From NCBI RefSeq assembly GCF_003935375.1, contig NZ_RHQM01000013.1:1-64000 (forward strand): DNA of 64,000 bases. Reading direction: 5' to 3'. This DNA comes from Stutzerimonas xanthomarina. Lineage in GTDB: Bacteria > Pseudomonadota > Gammaproteobacteria > Pseudomonadales > Pseudomonadaceae. Of the stretch, positions 21,932-31,271 are shown in pieces; position 1 is the first letter of the stretch; every line of letters begins with the position of its first letter. The position numbers and the translations under genes were made by a program. A model generated the notes under the pieces. The model was not told the DNA's origin and did no database searches. It saw only the letters and a list, made by a program, of their open reading frames with translations.

Positions 21932-23554
21932 TCAGCCGGCAAGGCGTTGGGTGACCTCGGTAAGTTGCGCCGACAGCCCGTGCAGGTTCTGGCTGGCGGT
22001 TTCGGTGCGCTCGACGTTCTGCTGGTTGATGGTGGCGATGGAGGTGATCTCGGTGATGTTGCGCGAAATGTCTTCGGCCACCGCGGTCTGCTCCTCGGCG
22101 GCCGTGGCGATCTGGCGGTTCATGTCGCGGATCGCCTCGACCGCTTCGGTGATGCGCTGCAGCATCTGACCGGCCTCGGTCACCTGGCCGACGCCCTGTT
22201 CGCTGCGCGCCTGACCGCTCTCGATGGCGCGTACGGCATTGCTCGCGCCGGTCTGCACGGTGTCGATGATCTGGTGAATCTCGGCGGTGGATTCGGCGGT
22301 GCGCTGGGCCAGGGTGCGCACCTCGTCGGCGACCACGGCAAAGCCACGGCCGGCGTCACCCGCTCGGGCCGCCTCGATGGCGGCATTGAGCGCGAGCAGG
22401 TTGGTCTGGTCGGCGATCCCGCGGATCACCTCTAAGACCTTGCCGATGCGCCCGCTATCACCCTCCAGGCGGCGGATGACGTCTGCCGTGCTGGCGATCT
22501 CGTTGCTCATGTCGGTGATGGTGGCGATGGTGCCGCGCATCACCGCTTCGCCCAGCTGGGCGGAATGGTCGGCGGCGTCGGCGGCCTGCGCGGCTTCGGC
22601 GGCATGCCGCGAGACTTCCTGGGCGGTCGCGGACATCTCATGCATCGCCGTGGCGACCTGGTCGGTACGCGAGAACTGCTCGCGGGCGCCGTCGGCCATC
22701 AGCCTGGCGATGGCGTTCAACTCGCCGCTGGCACTGTCCAGATTCGAGGTGCTCTGCTGCAGGCGGGTGAAGGTGTCGGCGAGGAAGTCGCGCAGCACGT
22801 TGGCGGCGGCGGCGAGGCGGCCCAGTTCGTCGCTGCGGCTGGCATCCACGCGGTCGGCGAACTTGCCCTGGCTGAGGCGGGCGATGTGCTCGATCAGGTT
22901 GCGAATCGGTTCGATGATCCGGCGATTGACCAGCCACAGGCTGAACAGCGCCACCACCACACTGGCGAGGATCATGATGATCGGGCCGAAGGATGAGGTG
23001 GTCTGTGCGTCGGCACGGATGGTCTCCGAGCGCTGCGCGGCGGCGTCGCCCAGCTGTTTGACCAGCTCGCTCAGCTGAGCGCTGGTGGCCCGGTCGATAC
23101 CGGCTACCGCGGCGTCCCCGGCGAGCGGGTCGCTGTCGGCGGCAATGTAGGCATCCAGGCCCTTGCGATAGGCAACGCCGAGAGTGCGGTGCTCGCTGCG
23201 CAGGCTCTCGATCTGCTTGGCCAGCTCCGGTTCGTCGGCGGTCAGTACCAGTAGATCGCCCAGAATCTTCTGCACCTTGGCTTCCTGGGCCTCGAACTGG
23301 CTCCAGTAGCGGTTGCGAGAGTCCGGCTGTTTGCCACGCAGCAGCACGTTCTTCCATTCCTGGACCTGCACCTTGAACTCGAGGTTGGCCTCGTCGATCA
23401 GCTGCACTTCGGCCAGCGGGCCGTCGAGCAGCGTTTGGAAGTGGTCGATGTTGTTGCTGAGCAGGCGAATGCAGGCGAGGGCGATAAGGAGCGTCAGTAG
23501 CAGGCTGCCGCCGATCAGCGCGAGGATCTGCGCGCGCAGGGATTTCTGGAGCAT
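21932..23554 (-). CDS. Methyl-accepting chemotaxis protein
   Basis: A 540-residue chemoreceptor with a cytoplasmic N terminus and a membrane helix at residues 9-30. A periplasmic four-helix-bundle-like sensor of about 155 residues follows (30-185), then a second helix ([21 protein letters not shown]), HAMP, and a long signalling coiled coil. The conserved hairpin tip [37 protein letters not shown] is present in full (only its ends are needed for recognition: [11 protein letters not shown] and [10 protein letters not shown]). No CheR-docking pentapeptide is seen at the C terminus. ATG 23554 is chosen because the membrane helix begins right after it. The ligand is unknown; location beside the iron locus is only suggestive. 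Confidence 0.92.
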   Translation of the reverse strand: MLQKSLRAQILALIGGSLLLTLLIALACIRLLSNNIDHFQTLLDGPLAEVQLIDEANLEFKVQVQEWKNVLLRGKQPDSRNRYWSQFEAQEAKVQKILGDLLVLTADEPELAKQIESLRSEHRTLGVAYRKGLDAYIAADSDPLAGDAAVAGIDRATSAQLSELVKQLGDAAAQRSETIRADAQTTSSFGPIIMILASVVVALFSLWLVNRRIIEPIRNLIEHIARLSQGKFADRVDASRSDELGRLAAAANVLRDFLADTFTRLQQSTSNLDSASGELNAIARLMADGAREQFSRTDQVATAMHEMSATAQEVSRHAAEAAQAADAADHSAQLGEAVMRGTIATITDMSNEIASTADVIRRLEGDSGRIGKVLEVIRGIADQTNLLALNAAIEAARAGDAGRGFAVVADEVRTLAQRTAESTAEIHQIIDTVQTGASNAVRAIESGQARSEQGVGQVTEAGQMLQRITEAVEAIRDMNRQIATAAEEQTAVAEDISRNITEITSIATINQQNVERTETASQNLHGLSAQLTEVTQRLAG

Positions 23555-23639
23555 GGGCAAAGTCTCGTCATTTGAGAAAACGTCAATGAGCATCCCTGCC
23601 GTTGCCCAGCGTCATCGGCCGGGTGACGTTTTTCTTGAG

Positions 23640-24734
23640 CTAGACGATGCGCAGATGGTTGTCCCAGAGCCCCGCCGGCAGGTCCAGTGGCGTGCTGGCG
23701 ATACGTTCGGCACGGCAGTCGAACAGGCGGCAGCGGCCCTGCCCGGAGCTGACCACGAAGCCTTCGGCAACTGCCGCGACGCCCGCGCAATCGGGCACAT
23801 GGGCCGCCTGCCGCAGCTCGGCACTGTCCAGGTCCCAGATGAATACCTTGTTGCCGCGCGGCGCGGTGACGGCCAGCAGGCGCAGCTCGTCGTGGATGGC
23901 GAGGCTGGCGGTGTACTGGTTCATGATCTGCCGCTGCGCCTCGCCCAGCGGAAAGTGCTGGAAGGGCTGCCCGGGCCGCTTGATCGCCAACAGCGGGATG
24001 CGGTCCATGGCATCGCCCTCGTACTGCTGGCCGCTGACCACGGTACCGTCGGCGGCGACGGCGAGGTGACGCACGCTGTTCATCTGCTCCGGCAGCTGTT
24101 CCTTGCTGACCAGCGTACCGTCGCGGCTCAGCAGCACCAGGCTCGGCTCCATCGCATCGAGATTCATCATCTCGCGGCTGTCGGCTTCGGTGCGGATCCC
24201 ACCATTGGCGATGACCAGGGTTTCGTTGTCCGGCATCCACAGCAGCTGGTGCGGGCCGATGCCATGGGTCGCGTGCTCGCCGACGCGCACCAGCTGTCGG
24301 CCTTCCAGTCGATAGACGCCGAGCACGCCACGGCCGGCATCGGCGGTGTCGTTTTCGGTGGTGTAGAACCACTCGCCGTCCTTGTGAAACACCCCGTGCC
24401 CGTAAAAGTGGCGGTCCGCCGGCGAGGCCATGACCTGCAGCAGACGCCCGTCACGCGCATCGATCAGGTAGCTCTCGCGGCTCGGGCGACGGCCGACGAA
24501 CACCGCCAACGGCAGGTACGGGTGCGGGTAGACGTCATGGCAGCGCTCGGCGACCGGTGTGGCAAATACCTGGCTGCCATCGAGGCGGTAGCCGACGGCG
24601 TAGTGTTGCCCGTCGGCGCCATCACGTGCGGAGAGCAAAACCTGTTGCCCGTCGTGACGCGTCAGTGACCAGCCAGCGATGCCGCTGGCGGCAAGCATGG
24701 CGCCGGTCAGGCCAAGCAGGGTGCGGCGCTTCAT
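23640..24734 (-). CDS. DUF1513 family periplasmic protein, Tat signal
   Basis: A 364-residue protein starting MKRRTLLGLTGAMLAASG, a twin-arginine-like export signal (KRRTLLG), so probably folded before export to the periplasm. The remainder looks like a beta-propeller: repeated strands ending in short aspartate/glycine turns, with conserved GHGVFHKDGEWFYTTENDT and THGIGPHQLLWMPDN. This is DUF1513, regularly found with imelysin genes in iron-uptake loci. It starts 2 bp after the imelysin stop and is last in the operon. Metal binding through its histidines is a guess. Confidence 0.85.
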   Translation of the reverse strand: MKRRTLLGLTGAMLAASGIAGWSLTRHDGQQVLLSARDGADGQHYAVGYRLDGSQVFATPVAERCHDVYPHPYLPLAVFVGRRPSRESYLIDARDGRLLQVMASPADRHFYGHGVFHKDGEWFYTTENDTADAGRGVLGVYRLEGRQLVRVGEHATHGIGPHQLLWMPDNETLVIANGGIRTEADSREMMNLDAMEPSLVLLSRDGTLVSKEQLPEQMNSVRHLAVAADGTVVSGQQYEGDAMDRIPLLAIKRPGQPFQHFPLGEAQRQIMNQYTASLAIHDELRLLAVTAPRGNKVFIWDLDSAELRQAAHVPDCAGVAAVAEGFVVSSGQGRCRLFDCRAERIASTPLDLPAGLWDNHLRIV

Positions 24735-24736
24735 GA

Positions 24737-25813
24737 TCAGTCCCCGTCGTGCGCGTTGAAGCCGATCTGTACGCCGAGGGCGCGCGCCAGCTCGAGCTGG
24801 TGCAGGCGATGCAGTTGGTCGATCCGCTGGTACAGCGCATCGAGCTGCGCCCGACTCTCCTCGTTGGCGAGCATTTTTCCGAACGGCTCGGACATGGCTT
24901 TCAGTTGTTGCAGCAGATCGGCGTAACCGGCGTCGATGCGCTTGGCCAGATCAGCCTGCTCAGCGCCGAGCAGCGCGCGCAGACCGTCCTGGTCGGCACC
25001 CAGCCAGAGGCTTTCGGCGCCTTTGACGGTGGCAGCGATATTGCTCAGGGTCGTGTCGCTGCGCCAGCCGTCGGCCTGGTACGGCTGCGGATGGCCCTTG
25101 GTCTGGCGCCCGAGCGGCGCGCCGAGCTTCTTCTTCAGGCCGTCGAGGGCCGTGACCTGAACCCGCAGCAGTTCGGCGATGGCTTCGCTCGGTTCGGCAT
25201 AACGCTCGTTGGGAAAGCTGCGCAGCTGATCGGCCATGCCGTCCTTGTCCTGCCATTGCTGCAGGACGCTGGCCGCAAGCTGCTGCTGGTGCTCGCCGAT
25301 GGCCGTCAGCAAGGGGCAGTAGCGCGTCCTGGTGGTAGGGTCGGCGAGGTCGATGCTGCTGTCGAAAAGGACGTACTCGTAGGCGCTCAGGCCCTGCACC
25401 ACGACGCTGGCGTTATCCAGATCGGCCTGGGTCAGCTCGGGCTTGGTCTTGAGCAGTGCCGTGACCTGGCGTGCAACGAGGTTCTTCTTGTCCGGCCAGA
25501 ACTGGACCTGCCAGGCCAGATTGCCTTCGCCCATTGGGCCGATCAGCAGCGGCTGCAGGCCGGCCCAGGCGGTTTGCGCATGCACGAAGGCAGCATGCGC
25601 TTCGTCCAGGGTCTGGTTGTCGGCACAGAAGGCGATCGCACTGGCCGCCAGGCGGCGGTCGGCTTCCGACCACTGAGTGTAGGTCGGCAGCAATACACCA
25701 TCGGCCAAGGCTTTGCTGGTCTCGGCCTGCGGGTCGGCGGGCGTGCAGGCGCTCAGCAACAAGGCGGTGAGCAGAGCGCCGCTGGCGATGCGCAGGGTGT
25801 TCGAACGGATCAT
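24737..25813 (-). CDS. Imelysin family lipoprotein (second copy, altered motif)
   Basis: A 358-residue exported protein. The N terminus ends with a lipobox (LLLSAC, cysteine near residue 22). The body is an imelysin/peptidase M75-like helical domain, a family linked to iron uptake (EfeO, IrpA). Where classic members have GxHxxE, this one reads LSAYEYVLF, so the metal-binding motif is replaced. ATG 25813 is preceded by GAGGACACC. It lies between the di-heme oxidoreductase and DUF1513 genes with short gaps, so one operon. Confidence 0.85.
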   Translation of the reverse strand: MIRSNTLRIASGALLTALLLSACTPADPQAETSKALADGVLLPTYTQWSEADRRLAASAIAFCADNQTLDEAHAAFVHAQTAWAGLQPLLIGPMGEGNLAWQVQFWPDKKNLVARQVTALLKTKPELTQADLDNASVVVQGLSAYEYVLFDSSIDLADPTTRTRYCPLLTAIGEHQQQLAASVLQQWQDKDGMADQLRSFPNERYAEPSEAIAELLRVQVTALDGLKKKLGAPLGRQTKGHPQPYQADGWRSDTTLSNIAATVKGAESLWLGADQDGLRALLGAEQADLAKRIDAGYADLLQQLKAMSEPFGKMLANEESRAQLDALYQRIDQLHRLHQLELARALGVQIGFNAHDGD

Positions 25814-25882
25814 GGTGTCCTCATCGTCAAGGCCGGTTGCAGCGCTTTCGCGCCGGGAAAGCATGGTGAATAGCATGGGTAT

Positions 25883-27301
25883 TCAGAGCGACTCGAGGAA
25901 GCTCAGCAGCGCGGTACGTTCGTTCTGGTCGTAGCCGAGCACGATCTGGCGCGCCTTTTCGGCCTCGCCGCCGTGCCAGATTATGGCTTCGAGCAGGTTG
26001 CGGGCGCGGCCGTCGTGCAGGAACTGGGTATGCCCGCTGACTGCCTGGGTCAGGCCAATGCCCCACAGCGGTGGCGTGCGCCATTCCCGGCCGTTGGCCT
26101 CGAACTCGGCGCGGTCATCCGCGAGGCCTTCGCCCATGTCATGCAGCAGCAGGTCGGTGTAGGGGCGAATCAGCTGATTGGCCAACTCCGGTTCCGCGGC
26201 GTCGGCAGCGGTGGTGAACTGTGGCACGTGGCAGCTCTGGCAGCCGGCGCGGTGAAATAGCGTCTTGCCGGCGAGTACCTGTGGGTCGTCGACGTTCCGT
26301 CGCGCAGGTACGCCGAGATTGCGGGTGTAGAACAGCACCTGGGCGAGGATGTCGTCGCTGACTTCCGGCTCGCCACCGTCGGGCATCGCGCGACACTCGG
26401 TCTGCCGGTCGGTGCAGCTGCTGCCACTGAGCAGACTGGTGGACAGGCCCATATCGTTGAAGAAGGCATCGGCGTTCTGCTGGTTGAGGCTCGGCTGTCC
26501 GGCCTTCCAGCCGAAGCGGCCAATCACGGTCTGCCGGCTGGTCTGGTCGAAGACCCGGTTCGGGCGGCCGGAGATGCCGTCGCCGTTGCGGTCATCGGGG
26601 TCGGCATTGGCCAGCAGCGCTTCTTCGGGAATGGCTTCGAGCAGGCCCAGGCCGATCATCGGTGGCGCGATGCGCAGGGACATCCGGGTTTCCGGATGCA
26701 TGTCACCATAGGCCAGGTCGTTCAGTTCGATTTCCGGCCTGCGCAGCTCGACTTCGGTGCCATCGGCGAAGCGCACCTGCTCGGTCGAATAGCGCAGCCG
26801 TACCTTGCCTTCCGGGGCGACGCCGGGAATCGCCATGTCCTGCAGCTGTCCGCCGTAGCTTGGCTCCGGTGCGATGCCACGTTCTCGGACGACTTCGGCA
26901 TGCTCGGGCCCGGCTGGAATGGACAGCCGTACCAGCATCGACACGGCGCTGGTCGCATCGGGTGCCGGCGGATGGCCGCGGCCGTCCTTGATATGGCAGT
27001 TCTGGCAGGCGTTGGTATTCAGCAGCGGGCCAAGACCATCGCGAGCGGTGGTGGATGCCGGGGCGATGACCCAGGGATTTCGGAAGAAGCTGTTGCCGAC
27101 GCTGAAGTCGAGTCGACGCATCGGTGCCAGATTGGCCGAAGGCATGGAGTAGGCGTTCTGGTCGAACTTCATCACCGTGGTGCTGCCGCCAGAGAGCGCC
27201 TCACCAGGTTCGGGCTGGGAGAAAGTCGGTGTTTCAACGTTATCGCAGGCGACCAGGGCCAGAGCCAGCAGCGGGAAGAGGCGGCGAAACAGCGGGCGCA
27301 T
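25883..27301 (-). CDS. Di-heme oxidoreductase (DHOR / putative peroxidase), lipoprotein
   Basis: A 472-residue exported c-type cytochrome. The signal region ends with a lipobox-like LALVAC (cysteine near residue 19). Two CXXCH heme sites are visible: CQNCH near residue 100 and CQSCH near 353. The family (DUF1111, di-heme peroxidase-like) commonly sits next to imelysin genes and is usually annotated thiol oxidoreductase. It could oxidise or reduce iron during periplasmic handling. It is first in an operon of three, downstream of a terminator and of a second Fur-like site. Confidence 0.88.
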   Translation of the reverse strand: MRPLFRRLFPLLALALVACDNVETPTFSQPEPGEALSGGSTTVMKFDQNAYSMPSANLAPMRRLDFSVGNSFFRNPWVIAPASTTARDGLGPLLNTNACQNCHIKDGRGHPPAPDATSAVSMLVRLSIPAGPEHAEVVRERGIAPEPSYGGQLQDMAIPGVAPEGKVRLRYSTEQVRFADGTEVELRRPEIELNDLAYGDMHPETRMSLRIAPPMIGLGLLEAIPEEALLANADPDDRNGDGISGRPNRVFDQTSRQTVIGRFGWKAGQPSLNQQNADAFFNDMGLSTSLLSGSSCTDRQTECRAMPDGGEPEVSDDILAQVLFYTRNLGVPARRNVDDPQVLAGKTLFHRAGCQSCHVPQFTTAADAAEPELANQLIRPYTDLLLHDMGEGLADDRAEFEANGREWRTPPLWGIGLTQAVSGHTQFLHDGRARNLLEAIIWHGGEAEKARQIVLGYDQNERTALLSFLESL

Positions 27302-27364
27302 CGGAAGTACCTGCGGGGCGGTGAATTAAGCCGCGCAATCTTAGCAGGCTAATTGTGATGGAAT

Positions 27365-27383
27365 AAGAGGGATTTGCATTTGC
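27365..27383 (-). promoter_or_regulatory. Possible Fur box before the di-heme oxidoreductase operon
   Basis: The minus strand reads GCAAATGCAAATCCCTCTT, matching 11 of 19 positions of the Fur consensus, about 65-80 bases before the start. This is weaker than the site upstream of the first imelysin gene. Confidence 0.35.
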
Positions 27384-27424
27384 GCGAGAGGAGCGCGAGC
27401 TCTGGGACTAGGCAGGGGTACAGC

Positions 27425-27464
27425 GAAAAGCCCGACACGGGCGCAACAGCTGCGCCCGTGTCGG
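27425..27464 (-). terminator. Terminator of the first imelysin gene
   Basis: A 14-bp perfect stem CCGACACGGGCGCA / TGCGCCCGTGTCGG with a 5-base loop, followed on the minus strand by GCTTTTCG. It separates the imelysin transcript from the downstream operon. Confidence 0.85.
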
Positions 27465-27470
27465 CGCCGA

Positions 27471-28805
27471 TCAGAACTCGTGATCGGCGGTGTCAGGGTT
27501 GAGGTCGCTGATGCTGAGGGCACCGGCGGCCTGCTCGATTGCGGCGGTCTGCTTGACCAGTGCGCCGATGGCATCGCGTACTTTCTGCTGGCCTTCGGTG
27601 TTGTCCGAAGCGATCAGCTGATCGAACGCTTCGCCGTTCTCAGCACTTTCCACCAGAACCTGCAGCATGGCTTCGGTAGTTTCCAGGTCGGTCTTCAGCG
27701 TGCTGTCCACCTCCGGGCTGACGCCCTGAACCAGCGAGGCCAGGCTCGGGCCGGTCAGTGTGGTGCCGTCGACGCGCTTGTACTCGCCGAGATAGACGTT
27801 ACGAACGCCACGGGCATTGAAGAAGTGCGAGTTGTGGGTGTTGTCGCTGAAGCAGTCGTGCTCGTCTTCGGTGGAGTTGGCTTCCAGAGCGACTTTCATG
27901 CGCTCGCCAGCCAGTTCGCCGAGGGACAGGCTTCCCATGCCGAAGAACATCTTGCGCAGGCCGTTTTCCGCGGTATCGGCTTCGAGGCTGGCGCGGTAGT
28001 TCTCGGCATTCGGCTGCCACTGCTCGACCATTTCCTGCAGGTCGCTGACCAGTAGTTCGGTCGCGACTTTCAGATAGGTGCGGCGGCGGTCGCAATTGTC
28101 GCCGGTGCAGCTTTCGCCTTCCACGTAGTCGGTGTAGGGCCGCTCGCCGGCACCTGGGCCTGTGCCATTGAGGTCCTGGCCCCAGAGCAGGAACTCGATC
28201 GCGTGGTAGCCAGTGGCGACGTTCGCTTCGGAGCCGGCCAGTTCGTTGAGGCTGGCCAGCAGCTCGGCGTTGATTTCGCTGGTGTTGACCTTGTCTTCGC
28301 CAATCTGCAGTTCGCTGTTGGCGATGATATTGGCTGTGGCGCCCGGGTTGCCGAGGGCGTGCTGGTAGTCGCCCTCGATGTAATCGATCAGGCCCTCATC
28401 GAGCGGCCAGGCATTGAGCTGACCTTCCCAGTCATCCACCACGGCGTTGCCGAAGCGGAATACCTCGGTCTGCATGTAGGGAACGCGGGCCGCCAGCCAG
28501 GCCTGACGCGCGGCCTGCAGGGTCTCTTCGCTGGGGTTGGCGAGGAGGGCGTCGACAGCTTCCTGCAGTTTCACGCCGGTGGCGTGGGCATCGCTGAATA
28601 CCGCCAGCGCCAGATCGGCGTAGTGGCTGACGACTGCCTTGGCCGCTTTCTCATCGGGCGCCTGCGCCTTTTCGGCTGGCACGCTTTCGGTAGTGCTTTG
28701 CGGGGCAGCAGTCTGGTTCGCGGGGGTCTTGTCCTCACCGCAACCGGCGAGTGAGATGGCCACAGCGAGGAGGCTGGCGGTTGCCCAGATGGGGGTGCGT
28801 AGCAT
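27471..28805 (-). CDS. icmP: Imelysin family lipoprotein (IcmP/IrpA-like)
   Basis: A 444-residue exported protein. The signal peptide ends with a lipobox (ISLAGC, cysteine about residue 22), then a low-complexity linker, then an imelysin (peptidase M75) domain with the conserved GxHxxE motif intact (GYHAIEFLLWG) and a histidine-rich HDCFSDNTHNSHF. P. aeruginosa IcmP (PA4370) was described as an insulin-cleaving metalloproteinase; relatives take part in iron uptake. ATG 28805 is chosen for the AAAGGA site and signal peptide. It has its own Fur-type promoter and terminator. The symbol rests on family plus gene order. Confidence 0.85.
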   Translation of the reverse strand: MLRTPIWATASLLAVAISLAGCGEDKTPANQTAAPQSTTESVPAEKAQAPDEKAAKAVVSHYADLALAVFSDAHATGVKLQEAVDALLANPSEETLQAARQAWLAARVPYMQTEVFRFGNAVVDDWEGQLNAWPLDEGLIDYIEGDYQHALGNPGATANIIANSELQIGEDKVNTSEINAELLASLNELAGSEANVATGYHAIEFLLWGQDLNGTGPGAGERPYTDYVEGESCTGDNCDRRRTYLKVATELLVSDLQEMVEQWQPNAENYRASLEADTAENGLRKMFFGMGSLSLGELAGERMKVALEANSTEDEHDCFSDNTHNSHFFNARGVRNVYLGEYKRVDGTTLTGPSLASLVQGVSPEVDSTLKTDLETTEAMLQVLVESAENGEAFDQLIASDNTEGQQKVRDAIGALVKQTAAIEQAAGALSISDLNPDTADHEF

Positions 28806-28861
28806 GTGCGGGTTCCTTTGCGTGCGATTGAACGAAGCCGAGGGCTGCTCGGAAGCCGTCA

Positions 28862-28890
28862 ATAATGCGAAAGATTTTCATTTTGTGCAA
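28862..28890 (-). promoter_or_regulatory. Promoter with embedded Fur box for the imelysin gene
   Basis: On the minus strand TTGCAC (28890-28885), a 17-base spacer and CATTAT (28867-28862) form a sigma-70 type promoter. The spacer and flanks read CAAAATGAAAATCTTTCGC (28885-28867), 13 of 19 matches to the Fur box. A repressor bound there would block RNA polymerase. It lies 57-85 bases before the start. Confidence 0.6.
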
Positions 28891-28977
28891 AGCCAATGCG
28901 TGCACAGGCTCTCTCTTCCGTTTCGGTGCAGCCGGTAGAATGCTGGCGTTCTGACGGCCTTTGTCCCTGGAGATGCT

Positions 28978-29550
28978 ATGAGCCTGAGCGCGGTGGTTGT
29001 GCTGGTTGTGCTGTTTCTCGTCGCCGCTTACGCGGTGATTCTCTACAACGGGCTGGTGCGTCTGAAGCATGGCGTCGGCAAGGCCTGGGCCAATATCGAC
29101 GTGCTGCTGCGGCAGCGTCATGAAGAGTTGCCCAAGCTGGTGGAGACCTGCCGGCAGTACATGCAGCATGAACGCAATACGCTGGAGCAGGTGATCAGCG
29201 CGCGCAATGCCGTGTCCAGCGCGCGGGAGCAGGGCGATGTGAGCGCGCTGGGGCAAGCCGAAACCGGTCTGCGTGCCGGCCTCGGGCGGCTGTTCGCGCT
29301 GGCCGAGAACTACCCTGAGCTCAAGGCCAACGAGAGTTTCCGCCATCTGCAGCAGCGCATCAGCGGACTGGAAAGCGGAATTGCCGATCGCCGTGAGCTG
29401 TACAACGAGGCGGTCAACCTGAACAACGTGCGCATCGAGCAATTCCCCGATGTACTGCTGGCGCGGACGTTCGGTTTCAAGGAGGCTGCCCTGCTGCAGT
29501 TCAGCGAGGCGGAGAAGGCCGACGTCGATCTCAAGGCGCTGTTCGGCTGA
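28978..29550 (+). CDS. lemA: LemA family protein
   Basis: A 190-residue membrane-anchored protein: one N-terminal helix (residues 4-24), a short YNGLVRLKHGVGKAWANIDVLLRQRHEELPKLVE-type start (signature around residues 21-55) and a helical domain. LemA proteins are widespread and of uncertain function, and are often paired with HtpX or with GIDE/TPM-domain proteins. GGAGATGCT precedes the ATG. The next gene starts one base after the stop, so the two are coupled. Confidence 0.92.
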   Translation: MSLSAVVVLVVLFLVAAYAVILYNGLVRLKHGVGKAWANIDVLLRQRHEELPKLVETCRQYMQHERNTLEQVISARNAVSSAREQGDVSALGQAETGLRAGLGRLFALAENYPELKANESFRHLQQRISGLESGIADRRELYNEAVNLNNVRIEQFPDVLLARTFGFKEAALLQFSEAEKADVDLKALFG

Positions 29551-29551
29551 A

Positions 29552-30445
29552 ATGCATCCGGGCCAGGTTTTCACACTCATTCTCGCCGCCGCGCTTTGCG
29601 TCGGCGGGGCGTGGATCTGCATCGGTCGCTGGTCGCGTGCGCGTCATTTGCTCGATACCCCGACTTCTCGCATTCGCTCGGCAGCCCAGGGGTATGTCGA
29701 GCTGGTTGGTGTGCTACGCGAGCTGATGGTGCCGCAACCGATGGCGCCGCTGACCGGCGAGCGCTGCCTGTGGTGGCGCTACCGTATCGAGGAGTACCGT
29801 TCCAACGGCAAGCGCAGCAGCTGGAGTGTGATCGAACGCGGCGTCAGTGAAGCCTGGCTGCGCCTGGCCGATGCCACCGGCGAATGCCTGATCGACCCGC
29901 GTGGCGCGGAGGTCCATCCCGCCTTCCGCAAGGTCTGGACCGGCGATCTGCGCCACCCGCGCGGTGTCGCTCCGAGTGGCTGGGTCGGCCTGTTCAGCAT
30001 CGGCAAGCGCTATCGCTACACCGAGGAACGTCTGCACGAGGGTGAACCGCTTTACGCACTCGGTGATTTCCGCACGAGCGGCGGCGGGCGACAGGGCCTC
30101 GACCTGCAATCCGCCAAGCGCGACGTGATCCGTCAGTGGAAGGGGGATTTCGCCGGCCTGCTGCAGCGTTTCGACAGCAACGCCGACGGTCAGCTCGACG
30201 AGCAGGAGTGGAGTCGCGTACGCCTGGCGGCGCGCCTCGAGGCGGAAGATCGGCATCGCGAGAGCAGCGCCGCGCCGGCATTGCACCAGCTGGGGCAGCC
30301 CGGGGAGGCGCTGCCTTTCGTACTGTCCAGCCACGGTGAGGAAGTGCTCACGCAGCGCTTCTACTGGCAGGCCGCCGGTGGTGCACTGATGTGCCTGGCT
30401 GGCGCCGTCTGGCTGGCGTCGCAGCTGGGTGTGACGGCCTGGTAA
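29552..30445 (+). CDS. GIDE-domain (MULAN-like) membrane protein with an EF-hand loop
   Basis: A 297-residue protein. A membrane helix lies at about residues 5-22 and a second at the C terminus (about 273-292, GGALMCLAGAVWLAS), leaving a large soluble domain between. The N-terminal part of that domain (ERCLWWRYRIEEY, VHPAFRKVW, RYRYTEERLHEGEPLYALGDF) matches the GIDE domain of mitochondrial E3 ligase MUL1 and bacterial relatives. No RING finger is present. Near residue 205 the loop DSNADGQLDEQE fits a canonical 12-residue EF-hand exactly. ATG 29552 follows the lemA stop by one base. A calcium-responsive membrane role is inference. Confidence 0.75.
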   Translation: MHPGQVFTLILAAALCVGGAWICIGRWSRARHLLDTPTSRIRSAAQGYVELVGVLRELMVPQPMAPLTGERCLWWRYRIEEYRSNGKRSSWSVIERGVSEAWLRLADATGECLIDPRGAEVHPAFRKVWTGDLRHPRGVAPSGWVGLFSIGKRYRYTEERLHEGEPLYALGDFRTSGGGRQGLDLQSAKRDVIRQWKGDFAGLLQRFDSNADGQLDEQEWSRVRLAARLEAEDRHRESSAAPALHQLGQPGEALPFVLSSHGEEVLTQRFYWQAAGGALMCLAGAVWLASQLGVTAW

Positions 30446-30455
30446 ACCGGCCGGC

Positions 30456-31139
30456 TCAGCGCTTGCGTTTTTCGGCGATCCAGATGGTATGCCGGGTGCC
30501 GCGATTGCCGTGGGCGAACACCTGTACTTCTTCGGCCTTGAAGCCGGCCTTGGATAGCTTGTCGGAAAAGGCGCGGTCGGCGCTGGCCGACCAGACCGCG
30601 AGGATCCCGGACGGGCGCAACGCGCGGGCGCAGGCGTTGAGGCCGTCAGCCGAGTACAGCCAACTGTTGCTCTTCTGCGTCAGTCCCTCGGGACCGTTGT
30701 CGACGTCCAGCATGATCGCATCGAAGCCCTGGGCTTGATCCCGCAGTAATTCGGCGACGTCCTGGTTCAGCACCTGTGCGCGGGCATCGCGCAGCGGATT
30801 GCCGGACTTCTCGCCGAGTGCACCGCGGTTCCACTCGATCACCCCTGGCACCAGTTCGGCGACCAGCACCTCGGCGTCCGGCCCGAGATGGCGCAACGCA
30901 GAAGCGAGCGTAAAACCCATCCCCAGCCCACCGATCAGCACGCGGGCCTGCGACCGTGCGGCGATCCGTTTGCAGGGAATCTCCGCCAGCGCGTCCTCTG
31001 AGCCATGGGTGCGGGTGTTCATCAGCTGATTGCCGTTTCCGCCCTGGATCTTGATGACGAAGTCATCGCCATATTCGAACAGGCACAAGGCGCCGCCAGT
31101 GGGAATGGCGGCGGTATCCAGGAGTACGAAGCGTTTCAT
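30456..31139 (-). CDS. Spermidine-synthase-like methyltransferase-fold protein
   Basis: A 227-residue cytoplasmic protein with a Rossmann SAM/dcSAM-binding fold. Visible parts are glycine motif I (VLIGGLGMGFTLASAL), the acidic end of strand 2 (VAELVPGVIEWNR) and DAIMLDVDNGPEGL. It is shorter than true SpeE and its active-site tyrosine/aspartate set is not clear, so polyamine synthesis is doubtful. It is convergent to the GIDE gene with a 10-bp gap. Confidence 0.75.
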   Translation of the reverse strand: MKRFVLLDTAAIPTGGALCLFEYGDDFVIKIQGGNGNQLMNTRTHGSEDALAEIPCKRIAARSQARVLIGGLGMGFTLASALRHLGPDAEVLVAELVPGVIEWNRGALGEKSGNPLRDARAQVLNQDVAELLRDQAQGFDAIMLDVDNGPEGLTQKSNSWLYSADGLNACARALRPSGILAVWSASADRAFSDKLSKAGFKAEEVQVFAHGNRGTRHTIWIAEKRKR

Positions 31140-31271
31140 CGGGGTCTCGTTGTAGGCGCGGGCGATAAAAGGCTGGAAGTGTGGCCCATGTGCTCATGAC
31201 TGGCCAGCGCCAGAGGGGCAAGTGCGGGTGGCGATCGAGGCGGCGATGCGCGCCAGCGGCGCGCTGTCGGG

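Noticed and set aside
23610..23633. Plus-strand hairpin CGTCA/TGACG with TTTTT between the chemoreceptor and DUF1513 genes
   Set aside because: Both neighbours are on the minus strand and the stem is only 5 bp; probably chance.
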